The notes: generated from the letters alone by a model not told the origin. A stretch of DNA of 11,160 nucleotides from Castellaniella sp. UBA6218 (GCA_002421865.1 DISE01000020.1:1-11160); one strand, 5' to 3'. Positions 1 to 6,358 are shown, numbered from the stretch's first letter. Numbers and translations are program-made.

Positions 1-117
1 GCCGTCGAATTCATCGCCGACGACGAACTGGTCGAGGTCACGCCCAAGTCGATCCGCCTGCGCAAGCGCCATCTGCAGGAACACGAGCGCCGCCGCAGCC
101 TGCGCGAATCGGCCTGA
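1..117 (+). CDS. typA: TypA/BipA ribosome-associated GTPase, C-terminal end (5' truncated by window)
   Basis: The frame is open from the first base and ends at a TGA at 115-117, giving the last 38 residues of a protein. The stretch ELVEVTPKSIRLRKRHL followed by an Arg-rich tail (EHERRR) is the characteristic C-terminus of TypA/BipA. This translational GTPase binds the ribosome and is needed for ribosome assembly and stress or low-temperature growth in proteobacteria. The GTPase domain and the rest of the C-terminal domain lie left of the window, so their integrity cannot be judged. The tail is basic, as expected for an rRNA-contacting end. The gene converges on the EamA transporter across a 134-bp spacer rich in inverted repeats. 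Family assignment is by recognition of this C-terminal motif and is quite secure. Confidence 0.88.
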   Translation, partial: AVEFIADDELVEVTPKSIRLRKRHLQEHERRRSLRESA

Positions 118-144
118 TTGCTGGATCGGTCAGACCCGTGAAGA

Positions 145-163
145 CCCCGCCATGTGTGCGGGG
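145..163. repeat. Small inverted repeat in typA/EamA spacer
   Basis: CCCCGC (145-150) and GCGGGG (158-163) form a 6-bp stem around a 7-base loop, 28 bases after the typA stop. No T-run follows, so this is not a canonical intrinsic terminator. It is the first of three inverted repeats in this convergent spacer and may help end typA transcription. Confidence 0.35.
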
Positions 164-172
164 ATGAGACTG

Positions 173-206
173 GGCACGGAAAAGTCCCTGCGGACGATTC
201 CGTGCC
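173..206. repeat. Compound hairpin in typA/EamA spacer
   Basis: GGCACGGAA (173-181) pairs perfectly with TTCCGTGCC (198-206), a 9-bp stem. Inside it, after a 2x2 internal loop (AA/GA), a second stem GTCC (184-187)/GGAC (192-195) closes a 4-base loop. The fold is equally good on both strands, so it could serve both convergent genes as a transcript end or RNA-stabilising structure. There is no T-tract on either side. It could also be a dispersed REP-like element; a single window cannot show that. Confidence 0.45.
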
Positions 207-218
207 TGTCGAATCCGG

Positions 219-234
219 GCCGCTTGCAAGCGGC
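219..234. repeat. 16-bp perfect palindrome downstream of the EamA gene
   Basis: GCCGCTTG (219-226) is followed directly by its reverse complement CAAGCGGC (227-234). It lies 18 bases beyond the EamA stop codon in the direction of that gene's transcription. As RNA it gives a 6-bp stem with a 4-base loop and no T-run. It may be the 3' end structure of the EamA transcript, but it could also be a protein-binding palindrome. Confidence 0.35.
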
Positions 235-251
235 GCGGTCGGAGGCCGGGT

Positions 252-1163
252 TTACCGGGTTTCGGCCCGGATCACGAGGGCCAGCCCGGCCAGCAGCGCG
301 GCCAGGCCGGCGTAGGCCAGGACGCCGGGCCGTTCACCCACCACCGCCAGCGCCAGCAGGAAGGCGGTGACGGGCTCCATCAGGGCCAGCGACACGCCGG
401 TGGCCGCGCTGATGCCGCGCAGGCCCGTGCTGAAGAGCAGGTAGGCGATGCCCGTCGAGGCGATGCCCAGGAAACCGACCACCAGCCATCCCGAGACCGT
501 GATCTGCGGCGGCCCGACCCAGAATCCGGCGGCCGGCAGGGCCAGCAGGGCGCCCACCAGAAACACCCCCAGCGTGGCGACGGCCGGTGTCGAATGCCGC
601 ACCAGTTTCTTGTTCAGCAGGGCATAGAGCGCGTAGGTCAGGCCCGAGGCCAGGCAAAGGGCGATGCCCAGCGGATCGGCCTGGATGTCGCCGCCACGTC
701 CGAAGACGAGCAGCACGCCGCCGCCCACCGCCAGCAGCGTGCCCGCCCACCACCCGGAGCCGGGCCTCGCGCCGCCGGCCAGTTGCAGCAAGCCGGCCCA
801 GATGGGGCCGCTGCCGATGGCCAGCGCCGTTCCGACGGCCACGCCCGTGGCCTTCACCCCGGCGAAGAACGTCAGGTTGTAGCCTGCCATGCAGGCGCCG
901 GCCCAGGCCGCGCGGCGCCAGTCCAGGTCCGCAAGCTGGCGGGCCAGGTGCGACGGTCCGCTGATCGAACCAGCGTAGACCAGGAAAAAGAGGGCCGCCA
1001 CTCCCAGACGCAGGGCGCCCACCCAGTAAGGCGACAGGGCGCCGTCGGAAAAGCTCTGGGCCGTGCCCGTGGTGCCCCACAGCATGCCGGCGCACAGCAC
1101 CAGCAGGATGCCGCGCAGGGGCCGGATGACGGCGGCCGTGGAAGGATTCGGAATCGTGCTCAT
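252..1163 (-). CDS. EamA-family (DMT superfamily) metabolite transporter
   Basis: A 303-residue inner-membrane protein of the drug/metabolite transporter superfamily, normal in length for the 10-TM class. Two EamA repeats are visible, roughly residues 18-154 and 165-300. The first begins GILLVLCAGMLWGTTG, typical of the family, and the second begins GIALCLASGLTYALYALLNKK. Most of the protein is alternating hydrophobic helices rich in Gly, Ala and Leu, ending in a short charged tail (RAETR). Family members export amino acids, purines or other small metabolites; the substrate cannot be read from the sequence. The ATG at 1163 is used because the family signature begins soon after it; its ribosome binding site is weak (GGCGG close to the start). 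An AraC-type regulator lies 107 bp upstream in the same direction, suggesting a regulator-exporter pair. A frame starting at 1182 overlaps it but encodes no recognisable protein. Confidence 0.9.
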   Translation of the reverse strand: MSTIPNPSTAAVIRPLRGILLVLCAGMLWGTTGTAQSFSDGALSPYWVGALRLGVAALFFLVYAGSISGPSHLARQLADLDWRRAAWAGACMAGYNLTFFAGVKATGVAVGTALAIGSGPIWAGLLQLAGGARPGSGWWAGTLLAVGGGVLLVFGRGGDIQADPLGIALCLASGLTYALYALLNKKLVRHSTPAVATLGVFLVGALLALPAAGFWVGPPQITVSGWLVVGFLGIASTGIAYLLFSTGLRGISAATGVSLALMEPVTAFLLALAVVGERPGVLAYAGLAALLAGLALVIRAETR

Positions 1164-1247
1164 GCCGCCATGATGGCATCACGGCTGCCGGGTTTTTGTC
1201 GAGAAACGCTCGCGGTGGAAGGCGCGTCCGGCCGGGTCGCCGAGCGG

Positions 1248-1267
1248 GCCCCGCGCCGGCGCGGGGC
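1248..1267. repeat. 20-bp perfect GC palindrome just after the araC-type gene
   Basis: GCCCCGCGCC (1248-1257) is followed directly by its reverse complement GGCGCGGGGC (1258-1267). It starts 3 bases beyond the regulator's stop codon. As RNA it folds into an 8-bp all-GC stem with a 4-base loop. No T-run follows on the minus strand, so full termination is uncertain. It could partially attenuate read-through into the EamA gene or protect the 3' end of the regulator mRNA. Confidence 0.45.
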
Positions 1268-1270
1268 GGA

Positions 1271-1960
1271 TCAGTCGCCGGACCGGCGCAGCCCGCGTGC
1301 GCCGATGCCCCGGTCGCGTCGCAGCGCGTAGGCCAGGGCGCTGCCGGACCGGTAGCCGACCTGGGCGGCGGCGAATTCCAGCGTCGCGCCTCGCGCCAGC
1401 ATGCGGCTGGCGGATTCCAGCCGCAGGGCGCGCAGATGGTCGCCCGGCGTGCGGCCGGTCAGTTCCAGCAGACGGGCGTGGAAGCGCTGAGGACTCAGGT
1501 TGAACAGTCGGGCCATGCGTGCCGTCGGCCAGGGCTCGTGCAGCGCGCCGGCCAGCTCGGCGTCCAGGCGCGTCAGGTCCAGACCCCGGCGCGAGGAGAG
1601 CACCGTGGGCAGACCCAGCAGCAGGGCCAGCTGTTGTCCGGCGTCCCCCTGGCCGGCCAGGGCGCGGCAGGCAGGCGACAGGGCGAAGCGCCGCAACCGG
1701 TCGAGGCCGGCCGATCCGGGCGCGTCGATCACCAGGATGCGGGTGCCGGGTCGCGCGCAATAGGCGTGCCGGGCCCCCGCCGGGATCAACAGGCCGCAGG
1801 ACGGATCCGTGAACGCGGCATGCCCATCGACCTCCAGTTCCATGCGCCCGCTCAGCGGCGCCATGATCTGCGCGTGGTCATGGGCGTGGACGTGGGCTTG
1901 GCCGTCGTAGGTGCGCAGCGTGCTGACCGGTTCGAGGAGCGGCATGGGATCGGGCGGCAA
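1271..1960 (-). CDS. AraC-family transcriptional regulator
   Basis: A 229-residue putative DNA-binding regulator. The N-terminal part (about residues 20-70) looks like a small cupin sensor domain, with HAHDHAQIM and later LLIPAGARHAY as histidine-bearing cupin strands. The C-terminal part (about 135-229) carries the paired helix-turn-helix of AraC/XylS proteins. The first HTH is around TARMARLFNLSPQRFHARL and the second around EFAAAQVGYRSGSALAYALR, matching the usual pattern 'A..vGY.S.SaF..aFRr..G'. At 229 residues it is shorter than the common 260-300, mainly because the N-terminal domain is compact. It lies upstream of and co-directional with the EamA gene and diverges from the hydrolase-acetyltransferase gene, so it may control either or both. 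The ligand is unknown. No clear Shine-Dalgarno is seen before the ATG at 1960. Confidence 0.88.
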   Translation of the reverse strand: MPPDPMPLLEPVSTLRTYDGQAHVHAHDHAQIMAPLSGRMELEVDGHAAFTDPSCGLLIPAGARHAYCARPGTRILVIDAPGSAGLDRLRRFALSPACRALAGQGDAGQQLALLLGLPTVLSSRRGLDLTRLDAELAGALHEPWPTARMARLFNLSPQRFHARLLELTGRTPGDHLRALRLESASRMLARGATLEFAAAQVGYRSGSALAYALRRDRGIGARGLRRSGD

Positions 1961-1992
1961 TGCGGATAGGGTAATCGCAGGATCTTACTGCT

Positions 1993-1998
1993 TAAAAT
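1993..1998 (+). promoter_or_regulatory. Possible -10 element for the hydrolase-acetyltransferase gene
   Basis: TAAAAT at 1993-1998 matches the sigma-70 -10 consensus TATAAT at 5 of 6 positions and is the most AT-rich spot in the divergent regulator/hydrolase gap. I see no convincing -35 at 16-18 bp spacing. If it is used, transcription would start near 2005, downstream of the ATG at 1997. That would favour the ATG at 2057 as the true start of the downstream gene. Confidence 0.3.
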
Positions 1999-2056
1999 GA
2001 AGGACTGGCTCCGTCGCGCGCCGCCGGGCGCCCGGATTGCCGCGCTGCGCCCCGCC

Positions 2057-3115
2057 ATGATGCTCTATCTGCACGGATTCCGGTCCTCGCCCGATTCCCT
2101 CAAGGCCCGCCTGATGGCCATGGCCATGGCCGAACGAGGCCTGGCGGCCGACTGGCATTGTCCGCAACTGCCCGCCAGCCCGGCGGCGGCGCTGAGCCTG
2201 GCGCTGGAATGGGCGCGGGACCGCCTGGGGATTGATACCGCCGGCGAGCATCGGGACGGCGTGATGCCGGGAGGCACCGATGCGGCGGCCCGCCTGACCA
2301 TTGTCGGCTCATCCCTGGGCGGTTTCTATGCCACCTGGCTGGCCGAACGCCTGGGCTGCCGCGCCGTGCTGCTCAACCCCGTTGTCCACGCGGCGCGCGA
2401 CCTGGAGACCCAGGTCGGCTCGCATCGCACTTTCCACGGCGACGAGCCTTTCGAATTCCTGCCGCGATACGTGGATGAACTGGCGCGCGCCGAGGCCGAC
2501 ATCCCGTGCCTGACGCACCCCGAACGCTATTTCCTGCTGGCCGCCACCGGCGACGAGGTCCTGGACTGGCGGGAAATGCGTGACCGCTTCGCGGGGAGCC
2601 GCCAGCGCATCATCGAAGGCGGCGACCACGGCATTTCGGATTTCGCCGACTGGCTGCCCGAGGTGCTGGAGTTCGCCCTGGATGGCCCCGCCCAGGGCCG
2701 CCGTGTCGTCACGGGCGGTTGGGATGCGCTGGGCGTCGAAGCCGGCCGCATCCGCCTTGAGGTCTTCGTCGAGGAACAGCGGGTGCCGCTGGATGAGGAA
2801 CTGGACGCCCGCGACGCGCAGTGCCTGCACGCCATCGCCTATGATGCCGACGGCCGGGCCATGGGCACCGGCCGGCTGCTGCCTGACGGCCACATCGGCC
2901 GCATGGCCGTACGCAAGCCCTGGCGCGGACAGGGCGTCGGCTCGCTCCTGTTGACCGCGCTGATGGATGCGGCGCGCCGCCGGGGGGACGCTGAGGTCGT
3001 GCTGGACGCACAACTGCAAGCCCGGCCTTTCTACGCCCGTCACGGTTTCGTGGAAGAGGGCGAAACCTTCATGGACGCGGGGATCCCGCATCGGGTGATG
3101 CGGTTGCGGTTTTAA
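2057..3115 (+). CDS. YqiA-type alpha/beta-hydrolase fused to a GNAT acetyltransferase
   Basis: One continuous frame of 352 residues joins two enzymes. Residues 1 to about 210 are a YqiA/UPF0227-type esterase. The N-terminus is MMLYLHGFRSSPDS, the nucleophile motif GSSLGG has Ser86, the acid is probably Asp166 in TGDEVLD, and the catalytic His191 lies in GGDHGISDF. Residues about 216-352 are a GNAT N-acetyltransferase. Its start resembles FVEEQRVPLDEELD, the acetyl-CoA pyrophosphate loop is RGQGVG (290-295), and the C-terminal motif is FYARHGF near 325-331, followed by AGIPHRVM. This second half resembles the YjcF/ElaA-like group. All expected catalytic and cofactor residues are present, so both halves look functional. 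The frame can extend to an ATG at 1997, but those 20 extra residues do not look like family sequence and overlap a possible -10 element. Neither start has a good Shine-Dalgarno. The gene converges on hisP with only 4 bp between stops. Substrates are unknown. Confidence 0.88.
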   Translation: MMLYLHGFRSSPDSLKARLMAMAMAERGLAADWHCPQLPASPAAALSLALEWARDRLGIDTAGEHRDGVMPGGTDAAARLTIVGSSLGGFYATWLAERLGCRAVLLNPVVHAARDLETQVGSHRTFHGDEPFEFLPRYVDELARAEADIPCLTHPERYFLLAATGDEVLDWREMRDRFAGSRQRIIEGGDHGISDFADWLPEVLEFALDGPAQGRRVVTGGWDALGVEAGRIRLEVFVEEQRVPLDEELDARDAQCLHAIAYDADGRAMGTGRLLPDGHIGRMAVRKPWRGQGVGSLLLTALMDAARRRGDAEVVLDAQLQARPFYARHGFVEEGETFMDAGIPHRVMRLRF

Positions 3116-3119
3116 AGCC

Positions 3120-3887
3120 TTACTTCAGGTTTCCCGAGAGGAACTGTCGCAGCCGGGGGCTTTGCGGGTTGTCGAACAGATCGGCCGGCGGGCCGACTTC
3201 CTCGGCCACGCCCTGGTGCAGGAACATGACCTGGGACGCCAGATTACGCGCGAACCCCATTTCGTGGGTGACGACCAGCATGGTCCGGCCTTCCTCGGCG
3301 AGTTTCTGCATGACCTTCAGGACTTCGCCCACCAGTTCCGGATCCAGGGCGGATGTAGGCTCGTCGAAGAGCATGACTTCGGGCTCCATGGCCAGGGCGC
3401 GGGCGATCGCCACGCGCTGCTGCTGGCCGCCCGACAGGGACGAGGGGTACTGGGTCTCGAGCTTGGGGTCCAGGCCGACCTTGGCCAGGTAGTGGCGGGC
3501 GCGCTCGACGGCCTCGGCCCGGCTCAGCTTCAGCACCTGGATCGGGGCTTCGATCACATTGCCCAGCACGTTCATGTGCGCCCACAGATTGAAATGCTGA
3601 AACACCATCGCCAGTTTGGAGCGCAGGCGACGCAGCTGGTCCAGGTCGGCGGCATGGGGTTCGCCGTGCTTGTCGTGCACGATCTTCAGCAGTTCGCCGT
3701 TCAGCGACACCGAGCCCTGATTGGGTTTTTCCAGGAAGTTGATGCAGCGCAGGAAGGTCGACTTGCCCGAGCCGCTGGAGCCCAGGATGCAGATCACGTC
3801 GCCGGCATTGGCCGTGAGCGAGACGCCCTTGAGGACCTCGTTGTCGCCGTAGCGCTTGTGGATGTTGATGACGTCGAGTTTGGACAT
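3120..3887 (-). CDS. hisP: Basic amino-acid ABC transporter ATP-binding protein (HisP type)
   Basis: A 255-residue ATPase that powers uptake of histidine/lysine/arginine/ornithine-type substrates with the HisQ and HisM permeases at the inner face of the membrane. All ABC motifs are intact: Walker A GSSGSGKST (36-44), Q-loop Gln97 in VFQHFNLW, signature LSGGQ (151-155), Walker B VMLFDEP (171-177) with the catalytic Glu176, D-loop SALD, and H-loop His208 in VVTHEMGF. The HDKHGEPHAADLDQL insertion after strand 3 and the C-terminus FLSGNLK fit the HisP/OccP/AotP branch of polar amino-acid ATPases. It is the last gene of a minus-strand cassette, beginning 21 bp after the HisM stop. Its Shine-Dalgarno is not obvious, so translation may depend on the upstream gene. 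The substrate is inferred from the whole cassette; related symbols would be aotP or occP. Confidence 0.94.
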   Translation of the reverse strand: MSKLDVINIHKRYGDNEVLKGVSLTANAGDVICILGSSGSGKSTFLRCINFLEKPNQGSVSLNGELLKIVHDKHGEPHAADLDQLRRLRSKLAMVFQHFNLWAHMNVLGNVIEAPIQVLKLSRAEAVERARHYLAKVGLDPKLETQYPSSLSGGQQQRVAIARALAMEPEVMLFDEPTSALDPELVGEVLKVMQKLAEEGRTMLVVTHEMGFARNLASQVMFLHQGVAEEVGPPADLFDNPQSPRLRQFLSGNLK

Positions 3888-3908
3888 GGCGATGAGTATG
3901 GACGGGCT

Positions 3909-4619
3909 CTAGCGGTGGGTGCCCAGGTAGGCCAGCGTGCGGCGCTCGAACCGGCGGAACAGCCCGATCAGCGCGAACGACAGGCACAGGTAGAGCAGGG
4001 CGGCGAGCCCGTAGGAAGCGAAGGTCTGGTAGGTGGCCGAATTGGCGTCGCGGGCGACTTTCAGGATGTCGGGCACGGTGGCGGTGAAAGCCAGGGACGT
4101 GGCATGCAGCATCAGGATGACCTCGTTGCTGTAGGCCGGCAGCGCGCGGCGCAGGGCCGAGGGCAGGATCACCCGGCGGTACATGGCGAAGCGCGTCATG
4201 CCGTAGGCGCGCGCGGCTTCGATTTCGCCCGCGCTGGTGGCGCGGATGGCGCCGGCGAAGATCTCGGTCGTGTAGGCCACGGTATTCAGCGTCAGGGCCA
4301 GCACCAGGCAGTTGAAGCCGCTCTGGAAGAACGCCGCCAGGGGCGGCGTGCCCTTGATGAAATCCAGGCTGTAGATGCCGGCGTAAATGAACAGGATCTG
4401 TACGTACAGCGGGGTGCCCCGGAAGACGTAGCTGAACGCCCACAGCGGGATCGACAGCCAGCGGCGGGAGGACACCCTGGCCACGGCCAGACCGATGGAG
4501 ATGAAGAAGCCCATCGACACCGACAGGACCAGCAGCCACAGGGTGACGGCCATCCCGGAGGCGCTGCCGTTGCTGGCGTACAGGTAGGCGCGCCAGAATT
4601 GGTCGAGTACGTCGATCAT
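3909..4619 (-). CDS. hisM: Basic amino-acid ABC transporter permease (HisM type)
   Basis: A 236-residue inner-membrane permease, one of the two that form the translocation path of a HisJQMP-type importer. The match to HisM runs along its whole length, including the start (MIDVLDQFWRAYL), FRGTPLYVQILFIYAGIYSL, and AYSNEVILMLHATSLAFTATVPDILKV (written here only as landmarks). The cytoplasmic EAA loop that docks onto the ATPase is GEIEAARAYGMTRFAMYRRV, around residues 130-150. About five hydrophobic segments are visible. Its ATG overlaps the HisQ stop codon in an ATGA (4616-4619), a sign of translational coupling and balanced production of the two permeases. The stop is TAG at 3909-3911. Confidence 0.94.
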   Translation of the reverse strand: MIDVLDQFWRAYLYASNGSASGMAVTLWLLVLSVSMGFFISIGLAVARVSSRRWLSIPLWAFSYVFRGTPLYVQILFIYAGIYSLDFIKGTPPLAAFFQSGFNCLVLALTLNTVAYTTEIFAGAIRATSAGEIEAARAYGMTRFAMYRRVILPSALRRALPAYSNEVILMLHATSLAFTATVPDILKVARDANSATYQTFASYGLAALLYLCLSFALIGLFRRFERRTLAYLGTHR

Positions 4620-5305
4620 AGCTGCGCCTTGCGCACGCCCACGCTGTAGCGCCGGTCCAGCCAGTACAGGATGCCGTTGGACAGGGTGGTGAGGGCCAGG
4701 TAGATCAGGCCGGTCAGGCTGATGAACAGGAACACCCGGAAGGTGACGTTGCCGGCGTCCTGGGCGACCTTGACCAGGTCGGACAGGCCGATCAGCGACA
4801 CCAGAGCGGTGGATTTCAGCAGAACCTGCCAGTTGTTGCCGATGCCGGGCAGGGCATGGCGCATCATCTGCGGGAACAGGACGCGGCGGAAGATCTGGAA
4901 TTCGCGCATGCCGTAGGCCGTGGCGGCTTCCATCTGGCCGTACGGCACGGCCATGAAGGCGCCCCGGAAGGTCTCAGCGAAATAGGCGCCGTAGATGAAG
5001 CCCAGCGTCAGCACCCCGGCCCCGAAGGGATCGATGTCGATCGGGTCCAGTCCGAGCAGATCGGTCAGGTTGTTCAGGTAGATCTGCATGCTGAAGAAGA
5101 TCAGCAGCATCAGCACCAGGTCCGGCACGCCGCGGATGAGGGTGGTGTAGGCCGTGGCGGCCAGACGCGCTCCCCAGGAGGAAGAGAGCTTGGCCCAGGC
5201 GCCCAGCAGCCCCAGCCCCACGGCCACGGCCAGGGACAGCAAAGCCAGCTTGATGGTGACCCAGGTCCCCGCCAGCAGCAGGGGGCCGTAGCCGTCTAGA
5301 AACAT
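4616..5305 (-). CDS. hisQ: Basic amino-acid ABC transporter permease (HisQ type)
   Basis: A 229-residue inner-membrane permease that pairs with HisM. Family landmarks are AYTTLIRGVPDLVLMLLIF, GFIYGAYFAETFRGAFMAVP, the EAA loop MEAATAYGMREFQIFRRVLFP, PGIGNNWQVLLKSTALVSLIG, and the end RRYSVGVRKAQL, all close to enterobacterial HisQ. Five or so membrane segments are visible, and the length is as expected. The ATG at 5305 is chosen because MFLDGYGPLLLAGTWVTIKLAL aligns with the HisQ N-terminus (shown for start choice only). The upstream bases lack a Shine-Dalgarno. A 116-bp gap with a stable hairpin separates it from the binding-protein gene, a layout that usually makes the receptor more abundant than the permeases. 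It overlaps hisM by four bases. Confidence 0.93.
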   Translation of the reverse strand: MFLDGYGPLLLAGTWVTIKLALLSLAVAVGLGLLGAWAKLSSSWGARLAATAYTTLIRGVPDLVLMLLIFFSMQIYLNNLTDLLGLDPIDIDPFGAGVLTLGFIYGAYFAETFRGAFMAVPYGQMEAATAYGMREFQIFRRVLFPQMMRHALPGIGNNWQVLLKSTALVSLIGLSDLVKVAQDAGNVTFRVFLFISLTGLIYLALTTLSNGILYWLDRRYSVGVRKAQL

Positions 5306-5384
5306 GGAAATCGGGGATGGACGGAAGGGCGGGGCGCCCCGGCTCGCGCGCCGGAACGGCCTCGCCCGGATTGGGATGGGCCGG

Positions 5385-5410
5385 CCGCGCGGTCAGGCGA
5401 CATCGCGCGG
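5385..5410 (-). repeat. Hairpin between binding-protein gene and hisQ
   Basis: On the plus strand CCGCGCG (5385-5391) and CGCGCGG (5404-5410) are inverted repeats around a 12-base loop. In the minus-strand transcript the hairpin begins about 11 bases after the binding-protein stop. No T-run follows. By analogy with other binding-protein operons it may be an attenuating or mRNA-stabilising structure that keeps receptor mRNA more abundant than the permease part. This role is inference. Confidence 0.4.
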
Positions 5411-5421
5411 CGGGCGCGGGA

Positions 5422-6210
5422 TCACTGGGCGGGGAACTGGATCAGGCCCTCGGCGAAGTATTTCTTCGCGTAGCCCTGGAGGGTGCCGTCGGCCAGCATG
5501 GCCTTGAGCACCTTGTCCACGTCGGCCTTGAGCGCGTTGCCCTTGCGGATGCCCATGGCGATGGGTTCGTTCAGGATCGGATCGTCCAGCGTCATGGCGG
5601 CGAGCTCGTAGCCGGCGCCCTCGGGCTTGTTCAGGAAGCCGTCGACCGCGCTCTGGGCTTCCTGGAAGGTGGCGTCCAGGCGGCCGGCCGTGACGTCCAC
5701 GTAGGCGTTCGTGTAGCTGGGATAGGCGACGACCTCGACCCCCTTGGGCGCCCAGTGTTTGCGGGCGTAGGTTTCCATCGTGGTGCCCTGCTGGACGCCG
5801 ACGCGCTTGCCCTTCAGGGATTCGGCGGTGGGTTCCAGGCCGCTGCCTTTCTTGACCATCAGCTTGACCGGCACGATGTACATGGGCGTGGAGAAGTCGA
5901 TGACCTTCTTGCGCGCCTCGGTGGCGGTCATGGTGGAATTGGCCAGGTCGAACTTGCGCGCCTGCAGGCCGGGGATCAGGCTGTCGAAGGATTGGTCGAT
6001 CCACACGCAGGTGCGGTTCAGACGCTTGCAGACCTCGTTGCCGATGTCGATGTCGAATCCCTCGAGCTGGCCATTGGGATTGCGGTATTCGAACGGCGGG
6101 TAGCCGGCTTCGGTGGCGATCTTGAGTTCCTTGGCGTCGGCGGCGGAGCCGACGGCGGGGATCAGGCCGGCCGCGATCAGCAGCGCGGCGCCAAGCAGGG
6201 TGGTTTTCAT
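5422..6210 (-). CDS. Periplasmic lysine/arginine/ornithine/histidine-binding protein (HisJ/ArgT type)
   Basis: A 262-residue solute-binding protein that captures basic amino acids in the periplasm and delivers them to HisQMP. Residues 1 to about 23 form a Sec signal peptide (MKTTLLGAALLIAAG..., cleavage probably after VGSA). The mature part opens KELKIATEAGYPPFEY, the classic family-3 binding-protein start. Other HisJ landmarks are GFDIDIGNEVCKRLNRTC, SLKGKRVGVQQGTTMETYA, KHWAPKGVEV and GRLDATFQ. The two cysteines of the HisJ/ArgT disulfide are conserved (NEVCKRLNRTC). The ATG at 6210 is chosen over a longer in-frame start at 6429. It begins the signal peptide and has a strong AGGAGA 7 bases upstream; the longer version would put a non-family stretch before the signal peptide. 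It is the first gene of the cassette. HisJ and ArgT share this fold, so exact substrate preference is not assignable. Confidence 0.93.
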   Translation of the reverse strand: MKTTLLGAALLIAAGLIPAVGSAADAKELKIATEAGYPPFEYRNPNGQLEGFDIDIGNEVCKRLNRTCVWIDQSFDSLIPGLQARKFDLANSTMTATEARKKVIDFSTPMYIVPVKLMVKKGSGLEPTAESLKGKRVGVQQGTTMETYARKHWAPKGVEVVAYPSYTNAYVDVTAGRLDATFQEAQSAVDGFLNKPEGAGYELAAMTLDDPILNEPIAMGIRKGNALKADVDKVLKAMLADGTLQGYAKKYFAEGLIQFPAQ

Positions 6211-6220
6211 TGAATGTTCT

Positions 6221-6294
6221 CCTGGGGAGCCGGGCGGCGGGTGGCGCCGGCCGACAGTGACAAGGCGTGATGTTAACCCAGGTTCCTGCCTGGG
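6221..6294 (-). promoter_or_regulatory. Leader of the amino-acid transporter operon with alternative base-pairing elements
   Basis: On the plus strand CCCAGG (6277-6282) and CCTGGG (6289-6294) form an inverted repeat with a 6-base gap, giving a 6-bp hairpin in the minus-strand RNA. CCTGGG occurs again at 6221-6226, so the RNA there reads CCCAGG, overlapping the AGGAGA ribosome binding site. The CCUGGG arm of the hairpin could therefore pair either with its neighbour or with the ribosome binding site. I could not assign a confident -35/-10 pair, and I see no clear ArgR box. Regulatory function is speculative. Confidence 0.25.
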
Positions 6295-6322
6295 CGCATC
6301 AAGCATTACCCCTAGAAGAATC

Positions 6323-6357
6323 CCCGCGGGCGCCGGCCCGGGGCGCGCATCCGCGGG
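6323..6357 (-). terminator. Probable terminator of the LOG-family gene
   Basis: Directly after the LOG stop codon, the minus-strand RNA reads CCCGCGG (6357-6351), then a GC-rich loop that can itself pair (GCGC...GCGC around CCGG), then CCGCGGG (6329-6323). A modest pyrimidine-rich stretch, ATTCTTCT, follows the stem on that strand. This is the best intrinsic-terminator candidate in the window, although the U-tract is weak. It would insulate the downstream amino-acid transporter operon from LOG transcription. Confidence 0.5.
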
Positions 6358-6358
6358 C

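Noticed and set aside
334..1182. Overlapping 282-residue frame within the EamA gene
   Set aside because: It is a same-strand frameshifted shadow, Arg/Gly/His-rich with no membrane segments, whereas the 252-1163 frame is a clear transporter.
1177..1991. Short inverted repeat GCAG/CTGC near 1977-1991 as an AraC operator
   Set aside because: Only four paired bases around a 7-base gap, expected by chance in this composition. AraC-type sites are usually direct repeats.
3162..4649. Long plus-strand open frame (495 residues) opposite hisP/hisM
   Set aside because: It is antisense to two well-recognised transporter genes and contains no family motif. The residue makeup (Gln, Gly, His, Asp-rich) is typical of a shadow frame.
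5317..6213. Plus-strand open frame (298 residues) opposite the binding-protein gene
   Set aside because: It lies over a complete binding-protein gene with a good ribosome binding site and has no recognisable domain.
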